Origin: Candidatus Cloacimonadota bacterium
Lineage (GTDB): Bacteria; Cloacimonadota; Cloacimonadia; Cloacimonadales; JAJBBL01
Length of the DNA stretch: 46,781 bases
NCBI GenBank assembly: GCA_019429305.1
Contig: JAHYIR010000015.1
Span: forward strand, 1-46,781
Direction: 5' to 3'
Under the pieces are notes generated by a model that saw only the letters and a program-made list of their open reading frames with translations, was not told the DNA's origin and made no database searches. Within the stretch, counting starts at the first letter, position 1. Every line of letters begins with the position of its first letter. The position numbers were made by a program, and so were the translations under genes. Positions 1 to 8,677 of this stretch are shown in pieces.

Positions 1-691
1 CTTTGGGAAGTTCTTCTATCATCGTCTGTAACTCTTGCAACGTACCCGTAAAGAGTTTTTCTTCAGGATGGGTCAGCTTATAGGCAATGATCCCCTGCCG
101 CTCCTTACCCAGAATCATTTGCATGTCTCTGAGAAATGCCTCTAATCTATATGGTGCTTCCAGAAAGAGATAATCAACATCGGCTTCTCTTTTGAGTTTC
201 TTCAGTTCTATGATCCGTTCTTCTTTATTTGCCGGCAAAAAACCATAGTAATGGAAGCTCTGTTTCTTCCTCCCTGCAATCATCAGAGCAGCCATGATAG
301 AAGATGCTCCCGGTACAGAAAAGACCGGAATTTGATAATAATGACATTGATAAACCAGTTTACTCCCCGGATCAGCAAAGAGAGGGGTGCCGTTATCCGA
401 TATCAGGGCAGCTGTCATTTTTTTGGTAAGAAGCTTCTCTAAGAGGATCTTGCTCTGCTTAACTTCATTATGCTCGTTTAATAGTTCCAGCGGTTTCTCG
501 ATCCCGTATTTCTTCAGGAAAGTCAACCCGACCTTTCGTTCTTCGCAGATTATCAGATCAACTTTGCTGAGTATAGCCAGTGCTCGGAGTGAGATATCTC
601 CGGGATTACCGATATCGGTAGCGATGACATATAATCCTGCTCTTAACTCCTGTCGGAGCAATTCTTCAAGAATTTCTCCTATCTTAGTCAT
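1..691 (-). CDS. rsmI: 16S rRNA (cytidine-2'-O)-methyltransferase RsmI, partial (C-terminus beyond window)
   Basis: By family knowledge, RsmI uses S-adenosylmethionine to 2'-O-methylate C1402 of 16S rRNA. The visible 230 residues carry the tetrapyrrole-methylase-fold signatures: LYVIATDIGNPGDISLRAL at residues 20-38 (usual form ATPIGNLGDIS), EHNE at 72-75, and SDNGTPLFADPGS at 98-110. RsmI is normally about 280 aa, so roughly 50 residues lie beyond the left edge. The start is the ATG at 691. It overlaps the stop region of the upstream membrane-protein gene by 8 bp, which suggests translational coupling. The first signature begins about 10-15 residues later than in many homologues, so the N-terminus is slightly long, but no better start is visible. 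Changes from the textbook motif (D for P, P for L, N for A) are mild. Assignment is confident; only the missing end is unknown. Confidence 0.93.
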   Translation of the reverse strand, partial: MTKIGEILEELLRQELRAGLYVIATDIGNPGDISLRALAILSKVDLIICEERKVGLTFLKKYGIEKPLELLNEHNEVKQSKILLEKLLTKKMTAALISDNGTPLFADPGSKLVYQCHYYQIPVFSVPGASSIMAALMIAGRKKQSFHYYGFLPANKEERIIELKKLKREADVDYLFLEAPYRLEAFLRDMQMILGKERQGIIAYKLTHPEEKLFTGTLQELQTMIEELPK

Positions 692-3110
692 TTTTAATGA
701 CATAGACTATTTCGCCGCGATAGTTCTTTCTGTAATACTGGATGAGTCCAATGATGACCAGCAGCACTGTCGTTATCAGACCAAGTAGACTCATTATCAA
801 ACTTATGCGATAACTTGCCGGTTCAAATCTCATCTCCAAAAGATGTTCGCCAGGAGGTATGACTACCCCTCTGAGAATATGATTGACCGGTATAATCTCA
901 ACTTTACTCCCGTTCAGATAGGCGTTCCAACCGGCAGGATAATAGATCTCACTGACTACGAGCAGACTATTTTTGTCAGTAGTTAAGGCAAATTCTATGT
1001 TATGAAGCCCATAATCTGTCAGTTCGATGGAGCTCTCTTCCGGTGCTTCTATACCAAACATCGGCTTCTCAACAAGGGCTATTTTTGCCGGATCAAACTC
1101 CGGATGATTGAGAAAACGGAAGATTTGTCTCGACTCTTCTACTACTTCGATATGCTCAACAAACCATGCACGGGAAAGATAATCGGCATTCTCATAGATT
1201 GTCACTCGTCTATCCCGATCGTATAGAACATAGCTGAGATTATCAAATGGTAACTGAACAGGTGAGATCAGGTATTTGACATTTAGCATCTTCACTACAT
1301 TCCAATTGATCGGTACCCGGTATTGAACCTCGGCATTGAGAGAATGATCGAGTATATCCTGATATCTCTGTAATTTAGCACCATGATAGCCACCTATAGT
1401 TTGGTGATAATACGCCCATCTGCTCTGCCCGAACTCTCCTCCTATCGGATAGATCCTGAACAGATCCTCATCTTCTAAGAGAAATCTGTCCGCTTCAGTA
1501 TCTTGAAATGCTGCCTGGATCTCTTGTTGGGGCACTAAGTTCTTTAAATGTTTGCGGTTAACTAACATTAGATCCGATATAACTAAAACTGCTAAGATTG
1601 TCATATAGACATAAGGGGTTATACCCTTTCTCTTGAGCAGGAGATAAGTTAACAGGAAGAAAACAGTTAGAAAAGCAAAGGCAATAACACCACTTGTCTT
1701 AAACTGGCTTTGACGAACATCTTGTAAAAAGTCGATCTGATTTGGTTCATAACGACCGGTGTCGGAAGCATGTTGAAAGGGGAGAACATTCCAGAAACCG
1801 GCAGCCGATAAGATAACAAACAATAAAAACGCTATCCCTGAAAATAGCAATAACTTGCGGATCAATTTGTTAAATTTCTCGTTCCCCTCTTCCATCTTGT
1901 CGATGATCAGCTTGATCCCGTATCCGGCTAAGATTGCCATACTGAACTGCAGCAAGATAAGGATCATTGCCGGTACGCGGAACTTGTTAAAGAAAGGAAA
2001 GTAGGAGAGCAAGTAATTAGAGAGCAAAGGAAAATGTCTGCCGAAAGAGAAAAAGAGACTGACCAGTGAGACAGCAGTTAACATTTTGACAATGCGGGAT
2101 TTCCAGTGAAAGATCGCCAATAACGCCAGTGCAAAGATTATGATACCCATATACATATGTGTTTGGGTAAACGGCATCCAGCCCCAATAGAAGGGTGAAA
2201 TGCCACCAAAAAACTCCGGTATGATAAAAGTCAGGATCTCCAAGGGATGAAAAGACCAGCTGGTGGCGTAATCTCGACCCAACCCTGTATCACCACCACG
2301 GATAGTATAATGCCCATATTCCCAAACACTTAAATAGGGCTGTGCTACCGCCAATCCAACTATTAACAGGGTTATGACAAAGAGAATTACTGCTGTTAAG
2401 AACTCCTTACTCTTGTAATCTTTCAAATGCCAGAAGAGACTAAAAATTCCGTAAACTAAGATCATTAACATCGTGTAATATGTTATCTGGGCATGATTTT
2501 CCCGGAACTGCAGGATAAGAAACATCGCCGTTAAACCCATACCAAGAAGATCTCTGTTCTTAAAGAGATAATTGACAGCCCAGAATATCCAAGGGATATA
2601 TATTATTGCTCGGTATTTCGTATCGTGACCGATCTCTATCAACCCTATGAAATGACAGGAGAGAGCAAATGCCATCCCGGAAATGAATGCCTGTAACGGC
2701 TTAAAACCGAGTGACAACATGAGAATATACATTCCTAACCCGGCAAGAAACATATAAAATACCCGCCAGTTGATCAGGTAAGTGGTAAAGAAATCAAAGA
2801 TGTTTTTCACAAAGGGATAACGCGCCGGATAGCTGATCAAATAACCGGGCATACCGGAAAACAGATTACTGTTCCAGAGAGCTAAATCTGGATTCTCTTC
2901 ATTATATCTGATCTGCACCTCTGCAGCACCACGCCATTGCAGATTATCATTAGATTTAGGAGCATAACCGAGATATCCCATCCTAATAAAGAAGATCGAT
3001 AATAAGACAAGTATCAACCCTATAAAGAGTAAATGGTTATAACGATGATTAACTAATGGTTCAAGAAAGTCTCTCTTCACGATTGGTTCTAACTTCTTCT
3101 TTTTCTTCAT
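684..3110 (-). CDS. YfhO-family multi-pass membrane protein
   Basis: An 808-aa integral membrane protein. After a lysine-rich cytoplasmic N-terminus there is a first membrane segment (about residues 26-47). A periplasmic-type loop with NDNLQWRGAAEVQ follows, then many hydrophobic segments between about 105 and 520. A soluble region of about 220 residues comes next, and a final membrane helix ends near 770-793. This architecture and the 'FSGMPGY' stretch fit the bacterial YfhO family, whose Gram-positive members help glycosylate lipoteichoic acid and whose overall fold resembles GT-C glycosyltransferases. The substrate here is unknown; addition of a sugar from a lipid carrier at the outer face of the inner membrane is a family-based inference. 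It is the first gene of a two-gene minus-strand unit with rsmI, overlapping it by 8 bp. The upstream flank (3111-3185) is AT-rich and then runs into a repeat island. Confidence 0.8.
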   Translation of the reverse strand: MKKKKKLEPIVKRDFLEPLVNHRYNHLLFIGLILVLLSIFFIRMGYLGYAPKSNDNLQWRGAAEVQIRYNEENPDLALWNSNLFSGMPGYLISYPARYPFVKNIFDFFTTYLINWRVFYMFLAGLGMYILMLSLGFKPLQAFISGMAFALSCHFIGLIEIGHDTKYRAIIYIPWIFWAVNYLFKNRDLLGMGLTAMFLILQFRENHAQITYYTMLMILVYGIFSLFWHLKDYKSKEFLTAVILFVITLLIVGLAVAQPYLSVWEYGHYTIRGGDTGLGRDYATSWSFHPLEILTFIIPEFFGGISPFYWGWMPFTQTHMYMGIIIFALALLAIFHWKSRIVKMLTAVSLVSLFFSFGRHFPLLSNYLLSYFPFFNKFRVPAMILILLQFSMAILAGYGIKLIIDKMEEGNEKFNKLIRKLLLFSGIAFLLFVILSAAGFWNVLPFQHASDTGRYEPNQIDFLQDVRQSQFKTSGVIAFAFLTVFFLLTYLLLKRKGITPYVYMTILAVLVISDLMLVNRKHLKNLVPQQEIQAAFQDTEADRFLLEDEDLFRIYPIGGEFGQSRWAYYHQTIGGYHGAKLQRYQDILDHSLNAEVQYRVPINWNVVKMLNVKYLISPVQLPFDNLSYVLYDRDRRVTIYENADYLSRAWFVEHIEVVEESRQIFRFLNHPEFDPAKIALVEKPMFGIEAPEESSIELTDYGLHNIEFALTTDKNSLLVVSEIYYPAGWNAYLNGSKVEIIPVNHILRGVVIPPGEHLLEMRFEPASYRISLIMSLLGLITTVLLVIIGLIQYYRKNYRGEIVYVIKND

Positions 3111-3185
3111 CTTACCTTACCTTGCAGAATTTTCTTTAATTTACAGCTCTGGACTTTCCAGTCAATAAAAAAGAGATAAGCATGT

Positions 3186-3616
3186 CCATGGGAAGCAAAG
3201 CAAGCATTGGACCACGGAGAAACAGAGAACACGGAGAAAAGAATGAGATGCCCCAGCGGAATAATAGCAAGAAGTAAATGTTATATCATTAAAAAACAAT
3301 ATGATAGATACATTATAAAAACGTGTCATCCTGAGTATTCTGCTGGCAGCTTCTTGCTTAACTTACAGCAGAATGTATCGAACCGAGGATAACGCTTCTT
3401 TGTGGCTGCTTCCGAGCTCGGCGAAGCCAACAAAGGAGATAGGTATAGCAAGTCTATTGGGAGTGGAGCAAGCATTGAACACGGATACACACGGATTGAA
3501 TACATTGATGCACCAGCGGAAGCATAGCAGGAAGGAATAGAACGCGGATCTGACGGGAAAAGAAGATCAAACGGATAAAATGCATTGTAGGGGCGACCGG
3601 TGGTTGCCCTTTTTTA
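3186..3616. repeat. Intergenic mosaic repeat island 1
   Basis: Non-coding stretch between the divergent YfhO and DUF523 genes, built from modules that recur elsewhere in the window. In order: an 'accacggag...acacggag' phrase (about 3195-3260); a 'tcatcctgag...gtatcgaa' piece (3325-3380); a partial hairpin module A (3381-3430); an 'attgggagtggagcaagcatt...cacggat' phrase (3450-3500); a 'caccagcggaag...acgcggat...gatcaaacggat' phrase (3510-3587); and hairpin module B with a following T6 tract (3588-3616). The short open frames across it are artefacts of the repeats. Confidence 0.8.
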
Positions 3617-3696
3617 TACAAAGACCGATGTCTAAGCTACAAAAACCTTGCCAAAAAGAGTATACAGGAAATCAGTTTGCTCCATGGAGGTTAGGA

Positions 3697-4653
3697 ATGA
3701 ATGAAGATAGAATAAGATTAGGCATCAGTACATGTCTCTTAGGAGAAAAAGTTCGTTATGACGGACAGCATAAATATGATCGTTTCTTGGTGGAGACTCT
3801 CGGTCCTTACGTTGAGTATGTTCCGGTATGTCCGGAAGTCGAAAGTGGTTTACCAATACCGCGAGAGGCAATGCGTTTGGTGGGTGATCCGCAAAATCCG
3901 AAACTGCTGACTACCAACACCGGCATAGATCATACTGACCGGATGCTCAATTTTTCAAGAAAAAAAGTGAAAGATATACATAAAGAACAACTTTGTGGTT
4001 TCGTTTTCAAAAGTAAATCTCCCAGCAGCGGAATGGAAAGGGTTAAGGTTTACTCAGAAAAGGGAGGCACAGCCCAGAAAAATGGTGTCGGCTTATTTGC
4101 TCGTGAATTTATGAACTCCTTCCCTCTTTTGCCTGTAGAAGAAGATGGCAGACTTAATGATCCGCTTTTAAGAGAAAATTTTATTGAACGGATCTTTATT
4201 ATGCATCGTTGGCAACAAATGCTCAATAACAAACCTAAAGTTGGAGAGCTGGTCAAGTTTCATACCAAACATAAGTTATTGATCATGGCTCACAGTCCTG
4301 AACATTATAGAGTTTTAGGAAAACTCGTTGCTGATGCTGCTAAAAATCCCTTCGCTGAAATTGCAGAAAGATATCTGACTCTCTTGATGGAAGGAACAAA
4401 GAGAATAGCTACCCGTCGTAAACATCAAAATGTACTGCTTCATATCTTGGGTTATTTCAAGAAAGATCTAACATCCGATGAAAAAGCTGAACTACTGGAG
4501 ATCATTGAGCAGTTTAAAACAGAACACCTACCCTTGATTGTTCCAATTACCCTTATTAACCATTATGTTAGGAAATATCACAAACCATATTTGGCAGAGC
4601 AATACTATCTCAATCCACATCCGAAAGAGCTGAACTTACGAAATCATTGCTGA
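3697..4653 (+). CDS. DUF523-DUF1722 fusion protein (TudS-like Fe-S domain plus YbgA-like domain)
   Basis: A 318-aa soluble protein. The ATG at 3697 is chosen because GGAGG lies 6 nt upstream at 3686-3690; the frame stays open back to 3580, but those 39 codons lie partly in a repeat. Residues about 6-150 form a DUF523 domain with STCLLG (Cys13), CPEVESGLPIPRE (Cys45), Cys100 and KSPSSG (107-112). Residues about 190-306 form a DUF1722/YbgA domain. In the DUF523 enzyme TudS (thiouracil desulfidase), as I recall, three cysteines at similar spacing hold a [4Fe-4S] cluster that takes sulfur from 2-thiouracil. The three cysteines here match that spacing, so a desulfidase-like Fe-S function is plausible but unproven. 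The two-domain fusion is a known arrangement. It stands alone downstream of repeat island 1 and has no operon partner. Confidence 0.85.
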   Translation: MNEDRIRLGISTCLLGEKVRYDGQHKYDRFLVETLGPYVEYVPVCPEVESGLPIPREAMRLVGDPQNPKLLTTNTGIDHTDRMLNFSRKKVKDIHKEQLCGFVFKSKSPSSGMERVKVYSEKGGTAQKNGVGLFAREFMNSFPLLPVEEDGRLNDPLLRENFIERIFIMHRWQQMLNNKPKVGELVKFHTKHKLLIMAHSPEHYRVLGKLVADAAKNPFAEIAERYLTLLMEGTKRIATRRKHQNVLLHILGYFKKDLTSDEKAELLEIIEQFKTEHLPLIVPITLINHYVRKYHKPYLAEQYYLNPHPKELNLRNHC

Positions 4654-4688
4654 AAAAGTCATAAGCAGATCCCTGCTTGAAATACTAA

Positions 4689-4717
4689 TTGACAAAATGA
4701 CTTATGTTTAGTGATAT
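4689..4717 (+). promoter_or_regulatory. Possible sigma70-type promoter for the Asp-box protein gene
   Basis: TTGACA at 4689-4694 is followed after 17 nt by TGATAT at 4712-4717, ahead of the gene starting at 4775. The -35 is perfect and the -10 is poor (3 of 6), so this is a weak call. Confidence 0.35.
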
Positions 4718-4774
4718 CATTTGTGTCTTAGGGATAAAATAAAATTAAACCTATAAACTTTGGAGGAGAAGATT

Positions 4775-6478
4775 ATGAAAACAATGATAATTGAAAGAGT
4801 GTTTATACTCTTGTTAGCCGTTATGTTTACTTCGACAAGCATCTTTGCCGGTATCAATGTTAACTCATTGGAAAATGATGAAGCAATGCGGGAAAAATTG
4901 AAGATTCTTGAGAAAAGAGCAGCAGAAGAAATATCTATTGAGGATTATAATTTAAACAAAGCAAGAGCAGAACAAAGTGATCCGCAAAAAGAATTATTCC
5001 GCTGGGATGACAATATCTGGGTCTTTAACTCAACAAATCATGAAAAACACCCTTCGATGTGTTATGATGTCAATAACGATGAGCGAATTTTCATAGCAGC
5101 AGAGATTTGGGAAGCTAATACTGTTCCGAAGGATATTGCTATCAAAAGGAGTGTTGATCACGGAGAAAACTGGACAATGACGAATGATAATTATTATCTC
5201 ATTCCTGGAATTGTAGAACATCCCTATATGATGCCTAAGCTATATCAGATATCTGCCGATAAGATAGGTATGATTTATGTACGACAGTATGATGTCGATG
5301 ATTGGGATGTTTATTTCAGAAGCTTTTCAACCGCTAACGTTTCGGAAAACGAAGAATCGTCTGTTGATGTAACTATCGCAAAGTTAACAAAACCATCTCT
5401 ATGCTCCGATTATCTGACTTTTTCCAATGAACCGTATATCCATGCCGTTTATATCAATGGGTCTGCTTCTCCGAGACAATTGTTATACAAGAGAAGTGTT
5501 GACCTCGGTATTTCATGGCAAGCACCTCAGATATTAGCGACCATTAGTCCCTTGGTTGATAGTGATAATTTACATACTTCGATTGATGTTTTTGGGACTA
5601 ATATCGCCATCACTTATGTCGATAGAGAAGGTGATCATGAAGCTATCAAAGTTTTAGTTTCCAACAATTCAGGTAGCACTTGGGGTTCTCCGATCACTAT
5701 CTCTTCTGATAAAGATCTGGGATTACCGCAAATACGAGTTGTAGATAACAATAATATTATTGTAGTATTCGAATATTGGTTCACTGAGCTCGACGTAGAT
5801 ATACATTACGCCTATTCCAATAACGCCGGAAGTACTTTTACCGATAATCTTCCTTTAGCACAACAAGTATATCATGAACGCTTCCCAAATATTTCATCCT
5901 TTAAGACCGGTTCAGTCGGCAGTGATGTCTATGTCGTCTATACAATGTTGCCTGATGAGGTCTATGTTACTAAAGCACTCGATCTCGATTTTGAAGATTG
6001 GTCTGAACCTGCACCCATAAAACAAACCGAAACAGATGTCAGTGAGAGTGATATCAGTGCGATTATTGTATTGCCGATCAATGGTGTGCCGAAAAGCGCT
6101 GTTGCTTGGGCTGAACACTGGTCAGTAGATGATATAGATATCTATTTCGATGGTGAATGGCGTGAAGAAACCAGTGTTGATGACATAGAGACGATAACAA
6201 ATGCTACTATACTAAGGGGTAACTATCCCAATCCTTTTAATCCAGATACAAACATAGAATTTTATTTGGCTGAAGCCGGTGTTGTCTCTATCAACATTTA
6301 TAATATCAAAGGTCAAAAGGTTAAAACCCTGATCAATGATATGTTACATGTCGGTGAACATAGAATTGTCTGGAACGGAGAGAATGACAATGGTCAGATA
6401 GTAAGTAGTGGTATCTATTTCTATAATATGACTACCCAAAACTACTCCGAAACGAAGAAGATGATCCTGATGAAATAA
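4775..6478 (+). CDS. Secreted sialidase-like Asp-box protein with C-terminal sorting domain
   Basis: A 567-aa exported protein. The start is the ATG at 4775, with GGAGGAG just upstream (4762-4768); an in-frame TTG at 4760 would sit ahead of the ribosome site. A signal peptide (about residues 1-25, ending ...STSIFAG) is followed by a beta-propeller-like body. The body has several Asp-box-type motifs of the form S-x-x-x-G-x-(T/S)-W: DHGENWTMT, VDLGISWQAP, NSGSTWGSP, NAGSTFTD. The last ~85 residues contain NYPNPFNPDTNIEF, GQKVKTL, VWNGENDNGQIVSSGIYFY and KMILMK, the FlgD-like/T9SS type A sorting domain. Sialidase catalytic residues could not be confirmed, so it may be a non-enzymatic surface propeller. 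A weak promoter candidate lies at 4689-4717. No operon partner; a repeat island follows immediately after the stop. Confidence 0.85.
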   Translation: MKTMIIERVFILLLAVMFTSTSIFAGINVNSLENDEAMREKLKILEKRAAEEISIEDYNLNKARAEQSDPQKELFRWDDNIWVFNSTNHEKHPSMCYDVNNDERIFIAAEIWEANTVPKDIAIKRSVDHGENWTMTNDNYYLIPGIVEHPYMMPKLYQISADKIGMIYVRQYDVDDWDVYFRSFSTANVSENEESSVDVTIAKLTKPSLCSDYLTFSNEPYIHAVYINGSASPRQLLYKRSVDLGISWQAPQILATISPLVDSDNLHTSIDVFGTNIAITYVDREGDHEAIKVLVSNNSGSTWGSPITISSDKDLGLPQIRVVDNNNIIVVFEYWFTELDVDIHYAYSNNAGSTFTDNLPLAQQVYHERFPNISSFKTGSVGSDVYVVYTMLPDEVYVTKALDLDFEDWSEPAPIKQTETDVSESDISAIIVLPINGVPKSAVAWAEHWSVDDIDIYFDGEWREETSVDDIETITNATILRGNYPNPFNPDTNIEFYLAEAGVVSINIYNIKGQKVKTLINDMLHVGEHRIVWNGENDNGQIVSSGIYFYNMTTQNYSETKKMILMK

Positions 6479-6570
6479 AATTGACGAACCAGCGGAAGGC
6501 GAAGCAAGAAGAGAATAGAACACGGATTGGACAGAAAAATAAGATCAAACGGATAAATGCATTGTAGGGG

Positions 6571-6667
6571 CGGTTGACTTCGTCGAGCTCGGAAGCAGCC
6601 ACAAAGCCAACGAATGTGTTGACTTCGTCGAGCTCGGAAGCAGCCACAATGAAGCAATTTCCTCGGT
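6571..6667. repeat. Two tandem partial copies of repeat module A
   Basis: The 30-bp segment GTTGACTTCGTCGAGCTCGG plus AAGCAGCCAC occurs at 6573-6602 and again at 6618-6647, 45 bp apart. Only the second is followed by the usual 'gatttcctcggttc'-like right half (to 6669). This looks like an internal duplication or a recombination product between two copies. Confidence 0.8.
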
Positions 6668-6717
6668 TCGCTATGCTCCGGGTTTGTTTAATGTAGCAAA
6701 GCAAGACAATAAATAAT

Positions 6718-6879
6718 CATGCCCCGCAGGGGTATGAAATAAGATAGCCTGGCACTTCAGTGTCAGGTATTGAATGGATCTGTTCCCGCCCGTCACCCAA
6801 ATGGAGCGGAGCTCCATTACCTGAGGTTGAAACCTCAGGCTATGATATGTCACCCATCGCTAAAGCTCAGGACAGGGTT
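6718..6879 (+). repeat. Structured repeat module C, copy 1
   Basis: Consecutive hairpins: GCCCC-GCA-GGGG at 6721-6732; CCTGGCACTTCAGTGTCAGG at 6749-6768; ATGGAG-CGGAG-CTCCAT at 6801-6817; CCTGAGGTTGAAACCTCAGG at 6820-6839. A 'tgtcacccatcgctaaagctcagg' tail follows. Three other copies lie at 25100-25226 (inverted), 37655-37810 and 42371-42493. Confidence 0.8.
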
Positions 6880-7097
6880 GGCAAAGCTATCCACACCGAT
6901 GAAAAAACAATGAAAGCAGATAAAAAAAATTGATGCACCAGCGGAAGCTTAATAGGTAGAAATAGAACGCGGATTTGACGGAAAATGAAGATTATACGGA
7001 TAAAAAAACTAGGTTTCAGGTGTTGGGTTTTAAAGCATAAGGGATAAAAAATTGGAGGGGTGACCTGTGTTTACCCATTTGATATAAACAATTACAG

Positions 7098-7126
7098 TTG
7101 ACAAAATAGGGTATTGTTGAGATAAA
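7098..7126 (+). promoter_or_regulatory. Probable sigma70-type promoter for the barrel-protein gene
   Basis: TTGACA at 7098-7103 and GATAAA at 7121-7126 are separated by 17 nt. Transcription would begin near 7133, giving a leader of only about 15 nt that contains the GGAGG of the gene starting at 7148. Confidence 0.55.
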
Positions 7127-7147
7127 AAGATTAAATTGGAGGTTCTT

Positions 7148-7984
7148 ATGAAGATATTAATTATTCTGTTATCGGTTCTGTTGTTCATAAGCTGTCTGTT
7201 TGCATCGGAATTTGACGAAAATCTGCAACAATTATTGGAAGAAGATGGCAAAGCTTACGTCAAACCTTTGGTAACTGCTTATGGTTCTAATTTGAATTCT
7301 GGATTGTATAACACAGCCGATGTCTTAAAACCGAGTATTCTGAGACCGATCAGATTTGGTTTTACTTTCCATACAATGTTAGCCATGATACCGAGTTCTG
7401 ACAAGACTTTCGAAGCTTCTTTAGTAGAGGGAAATACTTCTACTGTCTTCGGAGATAAAGGTATAACAGGTTACCCCGATGGTTTTAATGTCTCGATGCT
7501 GCCATTATTTGTTCCTCAATTCCGCTTTGGGTTACCTGCCGGTAATGAATTGCTGGTACGTTATCTGCCTCCATTAGAATTACAGGACTATGGAGATGTA
7601 ACCTTTTGGGGAGTTGGTTTAAAGCATAGTATAGATCAATACATTCCGCTATTCCCAATTAATCTGGCTGTACAGGGTGCATATCAATCATTTTCTGTCG
7701 GTGAGCTTGTTGATATAACAAGCTTTGCCGTCAATGCCCATGCCAGTAAGTCCTTGTTGATGTGGACATTATATGGTGGTCTCGGCTATGAAGAGACGAC
7801 ATTAAAAGCTAAGTATGATCACATATCAGATCCCGATCCGGTCGAATTCGAAGTCAAAGGGGATAATAACTTCCGTATGACAGCCGGATTCCGATATGCA
7901 ATTCTACCCTTTATTCACCTTAATGCAGACTACACAATATCTCAATATCAAGTAATCACCTTAGGTTTAGGATTATCTTTGTAA
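7148..7984 (+). CDS. Exported protein, probable outer-membrane beta-barrel (unassigned family)
   Basis: A 278-aa protein. The start is the ATG at 7148, with GGAGG at 7138-7142 immediately upstream. A signal peptide (about residues 1-20, ILLSVLLFISCLFAS) precedes the mature part. From about residue 50 the sequence alternates hydrophobic and polar residues with aromatic-rich, glycine-containing strands (RFGFTFHTML, FWGVGLKH, LYGGLGYEETTL, FRYAILPFIHLNADYTISQYQVITLGLGLSL). It ends in a strand with a terminal hydrophobic residue, as outer-membrane barrels do. It reminds me of the uncharacterised DUF6588 group, but I cannot verify that. The Cys at residue 17 is within the signal core and lacks a convincing lipobox. 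The gene has its own promoter candidate (7098-7126) and lies 31 bp ahead of the nitroreductase, so the two may be co-transcribed. No function can be assigned. Confidence 0.75.
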   Translation: MKILIILLSVLLFISCLFASEFDENLQQLLEEDGKAYVKPLVTAYGSNLNSGLYNTADVLKPSILRPIRFGFTFHTMLAMIPSSDKTFEASLVEGNTSTVFGDKGITGYPDGFNVSMLPLFVPQFRFGLPAGNELLVRYLPPLELQDYGDVTFWGVGLKHSIDQYIPLFPINLAVQGAYQSFSVGELVDITSFAVNAHASKSLLMWTLYGGLGYEETTLKAKYDHISDPDPVEFEVKGDNNFRMTAGFRYAILPFIHLNADYTISQYQVITLGLGLSL

Positions 7985-8015
7985 AACGACTTTTTATAAG
8001 CAAGGGAGGGGTTTC

Positions 8016-8579
8016 ATGGAATTTAATGACCTCTTAATGACCCGTAAAAGTGTTCGCAGTTATCTTTCTGAACCGATACCGGATGATGTTCTACAGGGAA
8101 TATTAGAAGCAGGACGTAATGCTCCATCTTTCCAAAACAAACAGTGCTGGCGCTTTGTTGTGATCAATAACAGAGAAGAGATCAAACGGTTCTCGTCCAA
8201 CATTGGATTAATCGGAAAAGTAAATTTCTTTATCAAAGATGCTCCAATAATCATTGTTGGGTGTGCCGATCCTGCAAAAAGTGGAACTGTTAACAAACAG
8301 AGCTATTATCTGGTAGATACCACAATTGCCTTCCAACAAATGATGCTAGCTGCCTGGAATTATGGGATTGGTAGTTGCTGGATGGCTGCTTTTGATGAAG
8401 ATAAGGTTAAGAAGTTTCTCTCGATCCCGAAAAATATCCGCGTCGTTGCTATCAGCCCCTTTGGATATCCTAAAGCCAAAGAATCAATTTATGGTAAGGT
8501 GATCAAACTATTTGCCAGTAGTAACTTTAGACAAAAAATAGATGAAATGGTCTGCTATAATAAGTGGACTTTTGAATAA
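8016..8579 (+). CDS. Nitroreductase-family flavoprotein
   Basis: A 187-aa cytoplasmic protein of the FMN-dependent nitroreductase family, whose members transfer hydride from NAD(P)H to nitro compounds, quinones or other acceptors. The start ATG at 8016 has GGGAGGGG at 8004-8011. The N-terminal signature TRKSVRSYLSEPIPDDVLQGILEAGRNAPSFQNKQCWRFVVI (written here in pieces: RKSVR at 10-14, the FMN-phosphate-binding arginine motif; APSFQNKQ at 36-43) is typical. So is the C-terminal PFGYPK near 149-154, where many members read 'G..G.P'. The segment LAAWNYGIGSCWMAAF (about 108-123) matches the conserved 'A...GLGSCWIG' stretch. It is shorter than the classic ~215-aa enzymes and fits the compact subgroup found in anaerobes. 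The physiological substrate cannot be told. It is 31 bp downstream of the barrel-protein gene and ends before a convergent hairpin. Confidence 0.9.
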   Translation: MEFNDLLMTRKSVRSYLSEPIPDDVLQGILEAGRNAPSFQNKQCWRFVVINNREEIKRFSSNIGLIGKVNFFIKDAPIIIVGCADPAKSGTVNKQSYYLVDTTIAFQQMMLAAWNYGIGSCWMAAFDEDKVKKFLSIPKNIRVVAISPFGYPKAKESIYGKVIKLFASSNFRQKIDEMVCYNKWTFE

Positions 8580-8596
8580 ACTTATCCTTCATTAAA

Positions 8597-8650
8597 TTCT
8601 GCACCGTATTTGCCGGCTCTATTGAACAGAGCTAAAAATTTGGTGCAGAA
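8597..8650. terminator. Inverted repeat between convergent genes (possible bidirectional terminator)
   Basis: TTCTGCACC at 8597-8605 pairs with GGTGCAGAA at 8642-8650. A nested GCTCT/AGAGC stem lies inside. It sits between the converging nitroreductase and hutI genes, the place expected for a shared terminator, although no clean T tract follows either side. Confidence 0.5.
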
Positions 8651-8677
8651 CAATCAGGATGAAAATATTATCATAAA

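Larger units (their letters stand above)
6484..7075. repeat. Intergenic mosaic repeat island 2
   Basis: A ~590-bp non-coding island that begins six bases after the preceding stop codon. Modules in order: 'accagcggaag...aacacggat...gatcaaacggat' (6489-6560); 'tgcattgtaggggcg' leading into two tandem partial copies of module A (6571-6667); one module C (6718-6879); a second 'caccagcggaag...acgcggatttgacgg' phrase (6937-7000); a 'taggtttcaggtgttgggtttta' phrase (7010-7032); and a decayed module B (7050-7075). No plausible gene is seen. Confidence 0.8.

Noticed and set aside
3186-3616. Possible CRISPR array in the repeat-dense islands
   Set aside because: Phrases differ in length, order and orientation. 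There are no evenly spaced identical repeats with unique spacers, and no cas gene is in the window.
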